Positions 38,176 to 46,389 of a stretch of 64,000 nucleotides of DNA are shown one piece after another; the stretch's first letter is position 1; each line of letters starts with the position of its first letter. Below the pieces are notes generated by a model. The model was not told the origin of the DNA, did not search any database, and saw nothing but the letters and a program-made list of their open reading frames with translations. The position numbers and the translations under genes are program-made. This DNA is from Pseudidiomarina indica (GTDB taxonomy: Bacteria; Pseudomonadota; Gammaproteobacteria; Enterobacterales; Alteromonadaceae): assembly GCF_900104245.1 (NCBI RefSeq), contig NZ_FMXN01000002.1:62001-126000 (forward strand), read 5' to 3'.

Positions 38176-39978
38176 ATGAAGTTGGATGTTATGAAAATTC
38201 AGAAAATAACAACGCTCATTCTTAGCACCTTGGTGTTAACCCTAGTTGGCTGTGTGCAATTCAAGCAGCCTCCGTTATGCGATGCAGAAATTACACCTAT
38301 CGCCACCATTCAAGGCAGTGCGGCACAATCGCCGTTGCTGGATCAAAACGTCACCACGCGCGGCATTGTCACCGCAGTCTGGCAAGGTGCGGATCAATTA
38401 CAAGGCTTCTTTATTCGCAGCATCGAACAAGACGATGACTTGAACCCCGCCACCTCCGAAGGGTTATTTATTCATGTGGGCGACACCCCGCAGTTGGTCA
38501 CCGTGGGCGATTTAGTCTACGTTAGCGGCACCGTGGCTGAAACCAATCAGCTCACCCAGCTGACGCAAGTGCAACAAGTCGTGGTGTGCAAGCAACAACA
38601 AGAGTTTGCCTACCAGCCTGTACAACTGCCATTCAGCTCAACCGCAGCGTTTGAAGCGCTAGAAGCCATGCCAATTCGGTTCGAGCAAAACTTAGTGGTA
38701 AATGGCCATTATCGCTTAGCTCGACACGGCCAATTTACCGTGGCCCATGAGCGCTTATACACGCCTACGCAGCATGTAAAACCGGGTGAAGCGGCACGGT
38801 TACAGGCGCTACAAAACGAACTCGCACAATTAGTCATTGATGATAACGTCACCACCGCAGGCGCCACGGCGATGGCTGCACAGCTTGGTTTAACCGCCGA
38901 CCAACCACTGCGCAGCGGCGATCAATTGGCACCGGTGCAAGGCATCCTGAACCAGCACCACGCCCAATATCAATTGCAGCCAACCAGTGCCATCAGCGTG
39001 GTGGCACGGCATGAGCGCCCTGCTGCGCCCACCGCTCCGGCAACGAACACCATTCGTGTGGCAGCCTTTAACGTGCTGAATTACTTCAATGGCGAAGGTG
39101 CAACGAAAACCTTCCCGACCAAACGCGGCGCACGTACTCATGCTGAGTTTGAGCGCCAGCATACCAAAATCATTGCGGCATTAAGTCAACTCAATGCCGA
39201 TGTGATTGGTCTCTTAGAAATTGAAAACGACGGCTATGGCCCGAACAGCGCCATCGTTGAGTTGGTGACAGCGTTGCGCGAAGCAACCGGGCAACCCTGG
39301 GAATTTATTCAACCCAGTGCCAAAGGCTTTGGCACCGACCAAATCACCAATGGTTTAATTTATCGTAGCGACAAAGTAATTCCGCAAGGCGACGCCGTTA
39401 CCCTACAAAAAGGCCCGTTTGGCACCCGCAGTCGGCTACCGTTAATTCAACGGTTTTCACCCTATAATACCGTGGAAAACATCGTGGTAGCGGTCAATCA
39501 CTTTAAATCCAAAGGGGGTTGCCCCAAACAAGCAGGTAGTGCGAATGCCGACCAAGGCGACGGCCAAGGCTGCTGGAACCCCGTTCGCCTGCAATCATCT
39601 CAATTGCTGGCCGACTTTATTGAAGAACACCCTGATTTACGTCGTCACTCATTGCGCGTGCTGATGGGCGACTTTAATGCCTATGCCCAAGAAGACCCAA
39701 TCCAACACCTGCTTGAGCGCGGCTATTACAACCGTATTGATGTGTTCGATACCCAAGCTTATACCTATGTATTCAATGCCCAAGCCGGCAGCTTGGACCA
39801 TATTTTGGTATCGAGCAACTTAGCGCCGCGTGTGGTGCAACAAGGGGTCTGGGCCATCAATGCTGATGAGCCGAGCTTACTGCAATATCAATACGCCACG
39901 CCGGACACGCCGTGGTTTGCGCCAACCCCTTACCGTTCTTCGGATCATGATCCGGTGTACGCGGATATTCAATTCTAA
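38176..39978 (+). CDS. ExeM/NucH-type extracellular endonuclease, probable lipoprotein
   Basis: A 600-residue exported nuclease. It has a lipoprotein-type signal (LTLVGC), an N-terminal OB-fold like that of YhcR/ExeM proteins (VTTRGIVTAVWQGADQLQGFFI), and a C-terminal endonuclease/exonuclease/phosphatase domain. The catalytic markers are RVAAFNVLNYF, GLLEIENDGYG, LMGDFNAYAQEDP, SLDHILVS and SSDHDPVY. A disulfide-prone segment (GGCPKQAGS...GQGCWNP) is typical of the group. Relatives degrade extracellular DNA in biofilms and for phosphate supply. An ATG at 38191 is an alternative start; neither has a strong ribosome site. Confidence 0.9.
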   Translation: MKLDVMKIQKITTLILSTLVLTLVGCVQFKQPPLCDAEITPIATIQGSAAQSPLLDQNVTTRGIVTAVWQGADQLQGFFIRSIEQDDDLNPATSEGLFIHVGDTPQLVTVGDLVYVSGTVAETNQLTQLTQVQQVVVCKQQQEFAYQPVQLPFSSTAAFEALEAMPIRFEQNLVVNGHYRLARHGQFTVAHERLYTPTQHVKPGEAARLQALQNELAQLVIDDNVTTAGATAMAAQLGLTADQPLRSGDQLAPVQGILNQHHAQYQLQPTSAISVVARHERPAAPTAPATNTIRVAAFNVLNYFNGEGATKTFPTKRGARTHAEFERQHTKIIAALSQLNADVIGLLEIENDGYGPNSAIVELVTALREATGQPWEFIQPSAKGFGTDQITNGLIYRSDKVIPQGDAVTLQKGPFGTRSRLPLIQRFSPYNTVENIVVAVNHFKSKGGCPKQAGSANADQGDGQGCWNPVRLQSSQLLADFIEEHPDLRRHSLRVLMGDFNAYAQEDPIQHLLERGYYNRIDVFDTQAYTYVFNAQAGSLDHILVSSNLAPRVVQQGVWAINADEPSLLQYQYATPDTPWFAPTPYRSSDHDPVYADIQF

Positions 39979-40011
39979 CGAAAAGAAAGACAAACCCCTT
40001 GTCACACTCCT

Positions 40012-40053
40012 GCCCTTTGTTGCATCTTTCTATCTAGCAGATGCAACAAGGGC
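40012..40053 (+). promoter_or_regulatory. Hairpin that buries the ribosome site of the ECF sigma gene
   Basis: GCCCTTTGTTGCATCT (40012-40027) pairs with AGATGCAACAAGGGC (40039-40053): 15 base pairs with one bulged T and an 11-base loop. The right arm ends in AAGGG (40048-40052), the only good ribosome site for the GTG at 40060, so the folded RNA would hide it. No T-run follows, which argues against a terminator. As DNA it could equally be an operator. Confidence 0.7.
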
Positions 40054-40059
40054 GATAAC

Positions 40060-40617
40060 GTGAGTAAGGAAACCTCTGGCTTTGGGCAACCCACCGACGC
40101 GGCCACCATTCGTGCCGCCAGTCGTGGTAATCAGCGTGCACAACACACGATTTTTGAGCGCTATAAAAATGCCGTGTTACGGACTTTAATTGGCATGTGC
40201 CATGATCGGGAACTCGCTCGTGATCTCGCCCAAGAGGTGTTTATTCAAGCCTTTCGCAAGTTACATCAAGTAAATCAGCCCCAAGCCTTTGGCGCTTGGC
40301 TGAAGCGGTTAACGGTGCGCGCTGCGCTGAGCTATTTTCGCTCGCAGCCGCCGCCCCATGAACCACTTGATGAAGCCCTTCATGCCCAACCGGCATGGAC
40401 CCAGCCGATAGACCAATTGCTTCAGGTGCGTGACATCGCCACCTTAATCAATCAGCTCACGGCCCCAGAACGGTATTCGGTGTGGTTGTATTTAGGCGAA
40501 GGATACAGCCATGAAGAAATTGCAACACTCACTGGTGAAGCGGCAGCCACGGTGCGCAAGCGTTATCAACGCGCGCTTGCCAAGCTGCAAGCTTATGTAT
40601 CCCAGAAGGAATCATGA
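40060..40617 (+). CDS. ECF-type RNA polymerase sigma factor
   Basis: A 185-residue group IV sigma factor. Region 2 runs from about residue 22 to 90, with the core-binding segment DRELARDLAQEVFIQAFRKLHQ. Region 4 (about 118-180) holds the helix-turn-helix YSHEEIATLTGEAAATVRKRYQRALAKL. No region 1 or 3 is present. It starts with GTG behind AAGGG. Its stop overlaps the next gene by four bases. Co-transcribed one-TM and PDZ proteins suggest envelope signalling, with the one-TM protein as the likely anti-sigma; the signal and the regulon are unknown. Confidence 0.9.
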   Translation: MSKETSGFGQPTDAATIRAASRGNQRAQHTIFERYKNAVLRTLIGMCHDRELARDLAQEVFIQAFRKLHQVNQPQAFGAWLKRLTVRAALSYFRSQPPPHEPLDEALHAQPAWTQPIDQLLQVRDIATLINQLTAPERYSVWLYLGEGYSHEEIATLTGEAAATVRKRYQRALAKLQAYVSQKES

Positions 40618-41003
40618 TGAAAACACCCTTAGAGCAACAATTACGCCAACAATGGCAACAATACGTTGCCGAACAAGCAGAACAAACAACGCTGGAGTTT
40701 GAACCGCAACCAGCCACCGCTCGGCAGCGCTTCTACTCACCACTACGCCCCTACTGGTTAACGGCCGCCGCCGTCGTGTTAGGGGTCAGTGCCGTGTGGT
40801 GGGTGCAGCTCACCCCGTTCGAAGCTGCGACCGACTCAGCTTTTGCTGATGTTGCCACACCGCCACCGCCGCCACCGATGTTACTGGCCGGGGACTACCA
40901 CCTCGATGCGCTAGAGCGGCGCTTGCAACAAGCCTATCTGCAAGGCGCCAATGAGGCCGAGTTGGCCCAACTGTGGGCGCACTATCACGCGTTAACGCAA
41001 TAG
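40614..41003 (+). CDS. One-TM protein, putative anti-sigma factor
   Basis: A 129-residue protein: a charged, Gln-rich N-terminal half (residues 1-45, probably cytoplasmic), one helix (YWLTAAAVVLGVSAVWWV, about 44-61), then a short periplasmic part with a six-proline run (TPPPPPPMLL) and an amphipathic C-terminus (LDALERRLQQAYLQG). I see no HxxxCxxC zinc motif, so it is not a ZAS-type anti-sigma. Its position directly behind and overlapping an ECF sigma gene, and its topology, are the only grounds for the role proposed. ATG at 40614 or 40617. Confidence 0.6.
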   Translation: MMKTPLEQQLRQQWQQYVAEQAEQTTLEFEPQPATARQRFYSPLRPYWLTAAAVVLGVSAVWWVQLTPFEAATDSAFADVATPPPPPPMLLAGDYHLDALERRLQQAYLQGANEAELAQLWAHYHALTQ

Positions 41004-41014
41004 GAGGTAGAATC

Positions 41015-41845
41015 ATGCGTTGGATAACCTTTCTTTTGATCATCACGCTCAGTGGCCTTAACCCGAGTGCCGCAGCGCAAGAACTCGATGCGCGCGAACA
41101 TGCGCGCGCCGCCGCTGTCGCTGCCAGTAAAACGGTCAGCTCGCGAGAACCGATAACCTTACAAGAGCCGGCGCGCAGCTATTTTGAATGGGGCGCTATT
41201 GTGGCTGACAATGGCCAAGTACTGTCAGTGCGACCCGGCAGTGTGGCGGCCACCATGGGGCTGCAACCCCAAGATCAGCTGATTCATGTCAACGAATTCC
41301 CGTTTGAGCCCGGGCAGTTGTCACAATTTCTAACCAAAATTTCCGAGTTAGAACACAACCAATCCTTCGTGGTCGGCGTGCGCCGAGACCAGCAAACCTT
41401 GGATCTAACCGGCACGGTTCGAGCCACGGTGATCCCAGGCTGGCGTTTGGAAGTATTCCATGAGGTCGAAGAAACATCGTTAGCCCCAGAGACTGCCCAG
41501 CAATGTGGGCGAATCAGCGTGTTTTTCACCCCGCCCGCCGCCGCTGATTTACACCCAGCATTCATTAATAGCATTGACGGCACCAATGTGCGGATTCAAA
41601 ACCCCACCCTCAAACTGGCGGCACAAGAATACCAAGTGGGCGTGCATGAACTCATTCAAGATCCCAGCGTTCGCCGTGGTCGTGGTATTGCTCCAGAAAA
41701 GTACCTGACATTGACCATTGAACCCAACAAGGTGTATCACATTGGCGCACGTTTTATCCCCGCCAAGCGGTTTAAATATATCCGCGGGGACTACTGGGAA
41801 CCGGAAGTTTGGAAAGTGACCGAGCAAAACTGTCAATTGGACTAA
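41015..41845 (+). CDS. Exported PDZ-domain protein
   Basis: A 276-residue protein with a clear signal peptide (MRWITFLLIITLSGLNPSAAA). One PDZ-like domain follows at about residues 55-130, with the ligand loop GAIVADNGQVLSVRPGSVAATMGLQPQDQLIHVN. A C-terminal domain of about 120 residues I do not recognise begins at CGRISVFF. I find no protease domain or catalytic triad, so it should bind rather than cut. The ATG at 41015 has AGGAGG 8 bases upstream, 11 bases after the one-TM gene. Inferred role: the periplasmic sensor or effector of the sigma unit. Confidence 0.75.
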   Translation: MRWITFLLIITLSGLNPSAAAQELDAREHARAAAVAASKTVSSREPITLQEPARSYFEWGAIVADNGQVLSVRPGSVAATMGLQPQDQLIHVNEFPFEPGQLSQFLTKISELEHNQSFVVGVRRDQQTLDLTGTVRATVIPGWRLEVFHEVEETSLAPETAQQCGRISVFFTPPAAADLHPAFINSIDGTNVRIQNPTLKLAAQEYQVGVHELIQDPSVRRGRGIAPEKYLTLTIEPNKVYHIGARFIPAKRFKYIRGDYWEPEVWKVTEQNCQLD

Positions 41846-41846
41846 T

Positions 41847-41880
41847 TCGTCATCCGACTGTCATCTGCGCGTGATATACT
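41847..41880 (+). promoter_or_regulatory. Pho-box-like promoter of the alkaline phosphatase gene
   Basis: Units TCGTCAT (41847), CTGTCAT (41858) and GCGTGAT (41869) repeat with an 11-base period. They match the PhoB consensus CTGTCAT at 5, 7 and 4 of 7 positions. A -10 TATACT (41875-41880) begins 10 bases after the perfect unit, the spacing seen in phoA-type promoters where PhoB replaces the -35. Confidence 0.65.
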
Positions 41881-41921
41881 GCGCGCAACATCAGATGTTT
41901 TAGTAAAGGATGATCAATCAC

Positions 41922-43283
41922 ATGAAATCGCGCGCCTTATTTTCGCTAACGGCTCTGTCCGTGTTCGTACTCAGTAGCTGTGCGACCACAGCTCCATCCA
42001 CGTCAGCGGTCACCGCTGAAAGCACCGCTCCCAATATTATTTTTATGATTGGCGATGGCATGGGCTTTGAATATATCTCTGCCTATCGTTACGCCATTAG
42101 TGAGTTGGGGCAAGATGAACTGGCGCCGACGCCATTTGATGATTTACTGGTAGGTGCCGCCACCACCTATCCTGATGACGATACCTGGGTCACGGATTCT
42201 GCTGCCGGTGCCACGGCCTTAGCCACTGGCTATAAAAGTTACAATGGTGCCATTGGTCTGGATACCCATAAGAACCCGCAGCAAACATTGATGGAACGTG
42301 CGCGTGAGCACGGCTGGGGCACGGGTGCGGTCGTGACCGTGCAAGTGAACCACGCCACCCCTGCCAGCTTCTTTACCCATCATCCATCGCGCAGTCTTTA
42401 TAACGACATCGCCGATAGTTACGCCACGCAAGTGACCAACGGCGGTTGGAGTTATGATGTGTTGCTCGGCGGCGGTTACAGCTATTTTCATCGCGACGAT
42501 GTGAATTGGTTGCCGCAACTGACCGAGCAAGGCATGCAAGTGATCACCCAACTCGACCAATTGGACGAGATTCAGCAAACCCCAGTGTTGGGACTATTTG
42601 CGCCCAAAGCACTGCCGCTTGCCATTGATACCCGCACCGATCGCTTGGCGGACATGACCCAACACGCACTGCGCCTGCTGGATCAACAATCGGAGCAAAA
42701 CGGTAAGCCGTTTGCGCTCATGATTGAAGGCAGCATGATTGACTGGTGTGGCCACGCCAACGATATCGCCTGCGCTGTGCATGAAATGGCCGACTTTGCC
42801 AATGCCGTGCAAGTGGTGCGTGATTACATGGCCAACAACCCCAACACCTTATTGGTGATCACTGCAGACCATTCCACTGGTGGTTTAACACTGGGCCAAG
42901 GCGGTGAATACGCATGGCATACCGACAAAGTGATGGGAATTCAAAACTCCTTTGAAGTCATGGCTGGCGAATTGGCCAAACGGCCACGGTCTGAATGGCG
43001 CGAGTACCTGACGCCGGTGTTGAACTTGCCACTCACCGATGCCCAGTGGGACAGCTTAATGGCGGTGCAATTAGATGAGTCCGTGCAAGGTCGTGAACGG
43101 TTGTATCCGATTCATCAGGCACTGCTGGCTATCGTCACCGAACACACCCGCACTGGTTGGACCACCTCAGGTCATACTGCGGTCGACGTCCCCATTATGG
43201 CGGCCGGCCCAGGTGCTGACCTGTTCGGTGGCTATATGAACAACACTGAAATCGCGAAGGCGTTATTGAAGTTGGTGCGCTAA
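41922..43283 (+). CDS. Alkaline phosphatase (PhoA family), lipoprotein
   Basis: A 453-residue phosphomonoesterase with a lipoprotein signal (VFVLSSCATT). Active-site features of the PhoA family are visible: IFMIGDGMGFEY (metal Asp), TDSAAGATALATG with the nucleophile Ser, NHATPASFF, MIEGSMIDWCGHAND (metal Glu/Asp/His), ADHSTGGL and SGHTAVDVP. I start at the ATG at 41922, 11 bases after AAGGA; an ATG at 41910 overlaps that site. It lies behind a Pho-box-like promoter, so phosphate starvation is the likely inducer. The nearby exported nuclease could supply its nucleotide substrates. Confidence 0.92.
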   Translation: MKSRALFSLTALSVFVLSSCATTAPSTSAVTAESTAPNIIFMIGDGMGFEYISAYRYAISELGQDELAPTPFDDLLVGAATTYPDDDTWVTDSAAGATALATGYKSYNGAIGLDTHKNPQQTLMERAREHGWGTGAVVTVQVNHATPASFFTHHPSRSLYNDIADSYATQVTNGGWSYDVLLGGGYSYFHRDDVNWLPQLTEQGMQVITQLDQLDEIQQTPVLGLFAPKALPLAIDTRTDRLADMTQHALRLLDQQSEQNGKPFALMIEGSMIDWCGHANDIACAVHEMADFANAVQVVRDYMANNPNTLLVITADHSTGGLTLGQGGEYAWHTDKVMGIQNSFEVMAGELAKRPRSEWREYLTPVLNLPLTDAQWDSLMAVQLDESVQGRERLYPIHQALLAIVTEHTRTGWTTSGHTAVDVPIMAAGPGADLFGGYMNNTEIAKALLKLVR

Positions 43284-43290
43284 GCGCACC
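43274..43290. terminator. Palindrome spanning both stop codons of convergent genes
   Basis: GGTGCGC, TAA, GCGCACC forms a perfect 7-bp stem with a three-base loop. The loop TAA is the phosphatase stop. The asnB stop (TAG on the minus strand) covers the same place. There is no U-run on either strand, so it is at most a weak bidirectional end signal. Confidence 0.4.
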
Positions 43291-45295
43291 ACCCCAATTC
43301 CTCCGCACGTTGCTGGGCAACTTTGGGCACATCGGTTGCCACAAAGTGTTGGTGTAAAATCTGCACCCCCAGCACGTGATTCACCATGGCATCCAACTGC
43401 ACTTTTTCTTCTGCCGACGTACGCTCATCGCCATAACGCTCGAGCATTCGCTGCACCTCAGCTGCATCTAAAATCCCTGCCTCAGCAATGGCTTCTGCCG
43501 ATAAGTAGTGGCGTGCAAGCTGCTGTACCGCCTGCCATTTATGCGGATCGGTGTGAGCTGGTGGAGCCATAAAGGCAAACTTCTCACGATAATATAAGGT
43601 GTCCGGTAACAAGCCCCTCATGGCCTCACGCAGCACGTGCTTCTCACGCTTGCCCTTAATGCGCAAATGAGGCGGAATGGTGGCCGCATATTCAGCCAAG
43701 TGATGGTCTAAAAATGCCGGCCGTGCTTCCATGGAATGAGCCATATCCACCCGATCCCCACCCCAGGTTAAAATTTGCCCCTCCAACATGGTCTTAATCC
43801 ACACGTACTGCGCTTTATCCAGCGGGTGACGATCGGCCAACATGCTGGCATCCAAGGTATCCGCAATGGCTTGGCCGGCGTCATAGCCCTGCAACTGGTC
43901 TCGATGAGCAGGCGCCAGCAAGGGCATGGCCAGTTCACTACAAGACAGCCAAGGTTGTAAACAGCTTGGCGTAAAACCCACTTTGGCCGTCAGCGCAGCA
44001 CTTTCCCATTCTTCACGGGCCAACATGGCGCCCTTCACCAACTGATTCGACTCGGCCAGGTGTTGTTGCCAAGCTTCACGCTCTGCCGCTGGCAAATGGG
44101 CCAAGCCATGCTTAAACATATCCAACCGAAACGACGGGTAGCCGCCAAAGAGTTCATCGGAGCCCTCGCCCGTCAACACCACTTTATAACCGGCCTGCTG
44201 CACCTGTTGGCTCATCAGGTACTTCGCCACCCCTAAGGTGTTATAAATGGTGCGTTCGGTGTGCCATAAAGTATCGACAAAATGGTCGTACAGTTCTTCC
44301 CCGGATAAACTCATCACATGGTGGTCTGCCCCAGTGACTGCTGCCATTTCTTTGGCAATGGCCGTTTCATCATAGTCGGCTGAGTTAAAACCAATGGTGA
44401 ACGCTTTGATCGGGTTTTGTGACACCGCCGCGGCCAATCCTAAGATGGCACAAGAGTCGATGCCGCCGGACAAATAACAGCCCACGGGCACATCCGCATT
44501 CAAACGTAATTCTACGGCTTCCAAGAGCTTTTCACGCACGCCATCCACGTACTCCTGCTCCATCGCAGCATCGGTGTCTTGCACATGAGATGTGGGAAAG
44601 GTCATATCCCAATACTTGCTCTGGCTTATCGTCAGCTGCCCTTGCGCACGCTGGATTTTAACCATATGCCCCGGCGGGACTTGCTGAACCCCCGCAAATG
44701 CGGTGGTACCTGGCACCATCACTTGAATCAACTGATGGAATAGCCCCTCACTGGAAAACTCACGCGGCACCTCAGGGTGCGCAAACAAGGCTTTAAGTTC
44801 TGAGCCAAACACCACGCCTGACTCGGTTTCTGCGTAGTACAGGGGTTTCACCCCAAAGCGGTCACGCACCAAATACAAGGTATCCAACGCGCGGTCGTAC
44901 AAGGCAAAAGCAAACTCGCCGCGCAACTGGGTTAAGGTTTGCTCCAGTCCATCCCGTTGATACAGGTGCAATGCAATCTCGGTATCCGCTTTACTGCGGA
45001 ACTGAACGCCCTGCGCCGTCAAATCAGCACGGATGCGTTGAAAATCATAAAACTCGCCATTCACCGCCAACATCACCTGTTGGTTCTCGCTCACAAAGGG
45101 TTGGCGAGCCCGTTGTTCATTTAAATCAATAATCGACAAGCGCGCATGGCTGAACCCGACGCCACACTCCGGCAGCACCTGGTAACCAAACCCATCAGGC
45201 CCGCGATGGGACATCATGGCAACCATATTCACCAATTGCTGCGGTTGCGGTTGCTGCTGCACATCGCGCTTAAATATTCCGGCAATTCCACACAT
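43280..45295 (-). CDS. asnB: Glutamine-dependent asparagine synthetase (AsnB-like)
   Basis: A 671-residue amidotransferase/ligase. The N-terminal class II glutaminase has Cys2 as nucleophile (MCGIAGIF), with HRGPDGFG and NGEFYD. The C-terminal synthetase has the PP-loop YLSGGIDSCAIL (about 270-281) and LTGEGSDELFGGY. It is longer than E. coli AsnB (554) and resembles the large B. subtilis AsnB/AsnO group, some of which amidate other carboxylates such as peptidoglycan or polysaccharide precursors. AGGAG precedes the ATG. It is the last gene of a five-gene minus-strand operon, 23 bases after the carbamoyltransferase, so its substrate may be the product of that pathway. Confidence 0.88.
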   Translation of the reverse strand: MCGIAGIFKRDVQQQPQPQQLVNMVAMMSHRGPDGFGYQVLPECGVGFSHARLSIIDLNEQRARQPFVSENQQVMLAVNGEFYDFQRIRADLTAQGVQFRSKADTEIALHLYQRDGLEQTLTQLRGEFAFALYDRALDTLYLVRDRFGVKPLYYAETESGVVFGSELKALFAHPEVPREFSSEGLFHQLIQVMVPGTTAFAGVQQVPPGHMVKIQRAQGQLTISQSKYWDMTFPTSHVQDTDAAMEQEYVDGVREKLLEAVELRLNADVPVGCYLSGGIDSCAILGLAAAVSQNPIKAFTIGFNSADYDETAIAKEMAAVTGADHHVMSLSGEELYDHFVDTLWHTERTIYNTLGVAKYLMSQQVQQAGYKVVLTGEGSDELFGGYPSFRLDMFKHGLAHLPAAEREAWQQHLAESNQLVKGAMLAREEWESAALTAKVGFTPSCLQPWLSCSELAMPLLAPAHRDQLQGYDAGQAIADTLDASMLADRHPLDKAQYVWIKTMLEGQILTWGGDRVDMAHSMEARPAFLDHHLAEYAATIPPHLRIKGKREKHVLREAMRGLLPDTLYYREKFAFMAPPAHTDPHKWQAVQQLARHYLSAEAIAEAGILDAAEVQRMLERYGDERTSAEEKVQLDAMVNHVLGVQILHQHFVATDVPKVAQQRAEELGWCA

Positions 45296-45318
45296 TTAAT
45301 TCTCCTGCTTAATTCTGG

Positions 45319-46383
45319 TTACACCACATCAATCACGTGCTCGGTACGCTCCACCATACAAGTGAGCAGCGCCATCCGCAGAAACACCGCACCGCGCGCT
45401 TGGCTGAAATACCAATTGTGCGGGGTATGATCGAGATCGGTCGCAAGTTCTTCACCGCGAGCCAGCGGGTGTAAAATAATGGCGTCGGGTTTCAACGGAG
45501 AGGCCGCATTCAGGTGAAAGCGCCGACCGTAGGTATGCACACAATCCCCTTCCCACGAAATCGCATTGATGTAGATAACATCCAACTCAGGTAATTCGGG
45601 CTCCAGCTGGTGGCTGGTGGTAATTTTCAAGCCACGCTGCTCCAACTCTTCCCGCTGGCCTGGAGCAAATAACTCGGTCTCTGCCGCGTCATCGTAAATC
45701 ACCACCACTTCGGCAACCGCGTGCGAGAACACGGACAAACACTTCAAAAAGCTCCGTACCGTGCGCATTTTATTGGGCACCCCAATCACACCCACACGAA
45801 TTTTGTTGGTCACCGTAGGGTCCAACAAATCTGGGCGCCATTTAAAAATGGCATACATATCCGCCAAAGCTTGGGTTGGGTGCTCATCGGTGCCATTGCC
45901 CGCATTAATAATCGGGATCCGTAAAGAATCCATCATGTCGTACAAGGAATGATTGCAATTGTCCCGCAGCACCACACAGTCACCGTAGTTATTGAACATT
46001 TCGGCAACGTCCGCCAAGCCTTCACCCTTGGCAATTCCCGTGGTGGAACGGTCGGTAATCGACATGATATCGCCCCCCAAGCGATGCCAAGCACTCTCAA
46101 AGGACAAGCGGGTGCGCGTACTCGGCTCATAAAAAGCACTGATTAAAATTTTATTGCGCAGCGGGGTATGAAAGCGCTTCGGGTTACTTTCAATTTTGGC
46201 CGCCAACCGAAAGAGTTGCTGCATGGTGTGCTGATCAAACTGATCACCCGAAACGATATGCTGGTTGGCCAATTGAATCAGGCAATCGCCCTCTTCTTGG
46301 ATAGCCCGCAGTAACGCCTTTGGGTGCGCATCACCATAAACATCAGGACGAGCGCGTTGAAACGAAATATCTTGCAACGTCAT
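45319..46383 (-). CDS. Aspartate carbamoyltransferase-like enzyme with altered substrate site
   Basis: A 354-residue transcarbamylase. Carbamoyl-phosphate residues are kept: STRTR (88-92), the lysine of IAKGEGLAD (80s loop), the Arg of VVLRDN, GTDEHPTQAL and NKMRTVRSFL. But where ATCases have the aspartate-binding TRVQKE (Arg229/Gln231 in E. coli), this protein has NAISWEGD (273-280), and HPLPR is HPLAR. The N-terminus is about 30 residues longer than E. coli PyrB, and no pyrI follows. I therefore doubt that free aspartate is its substrate, though it may be a divergent PyrB. The ATG at 46383 is 6 bases after the small peptide gene; its ribosome site is weak. Confidence 0.8.
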   Translation of the reverse strand: MTLQDISFQRARPDVYGDAHPKALLRAIQEEGDCLIQLANQHIVSGDQFDQHTMQQLFRLAAKIESNPKRFHTPLRNKILISAFYEPSTRTRLSFESAWHRLGGDIMSITDRSTTGIAKGEGLADVAEMFNNYGDCVVLRDNCNHSLYDMMDSLRIPIINAGNGTDEHPTQALADMYAIFKWRPDLLDPTVTNKIRVGVIGVPNKMRTVRSFLKCLSVFSHAVAEVVVIYDDAAETELFAPGQREELEQRGLKITTSHQLEPELPELDVIYINAISWEGDCVHTYGRRFHLNAASPLKPDAIILHPLARGEELATDLDHTPHNWYFSQARGAVFLRMALLTCMVERTEHVIDVV

Positions 46384-46389
46384 TATCAA

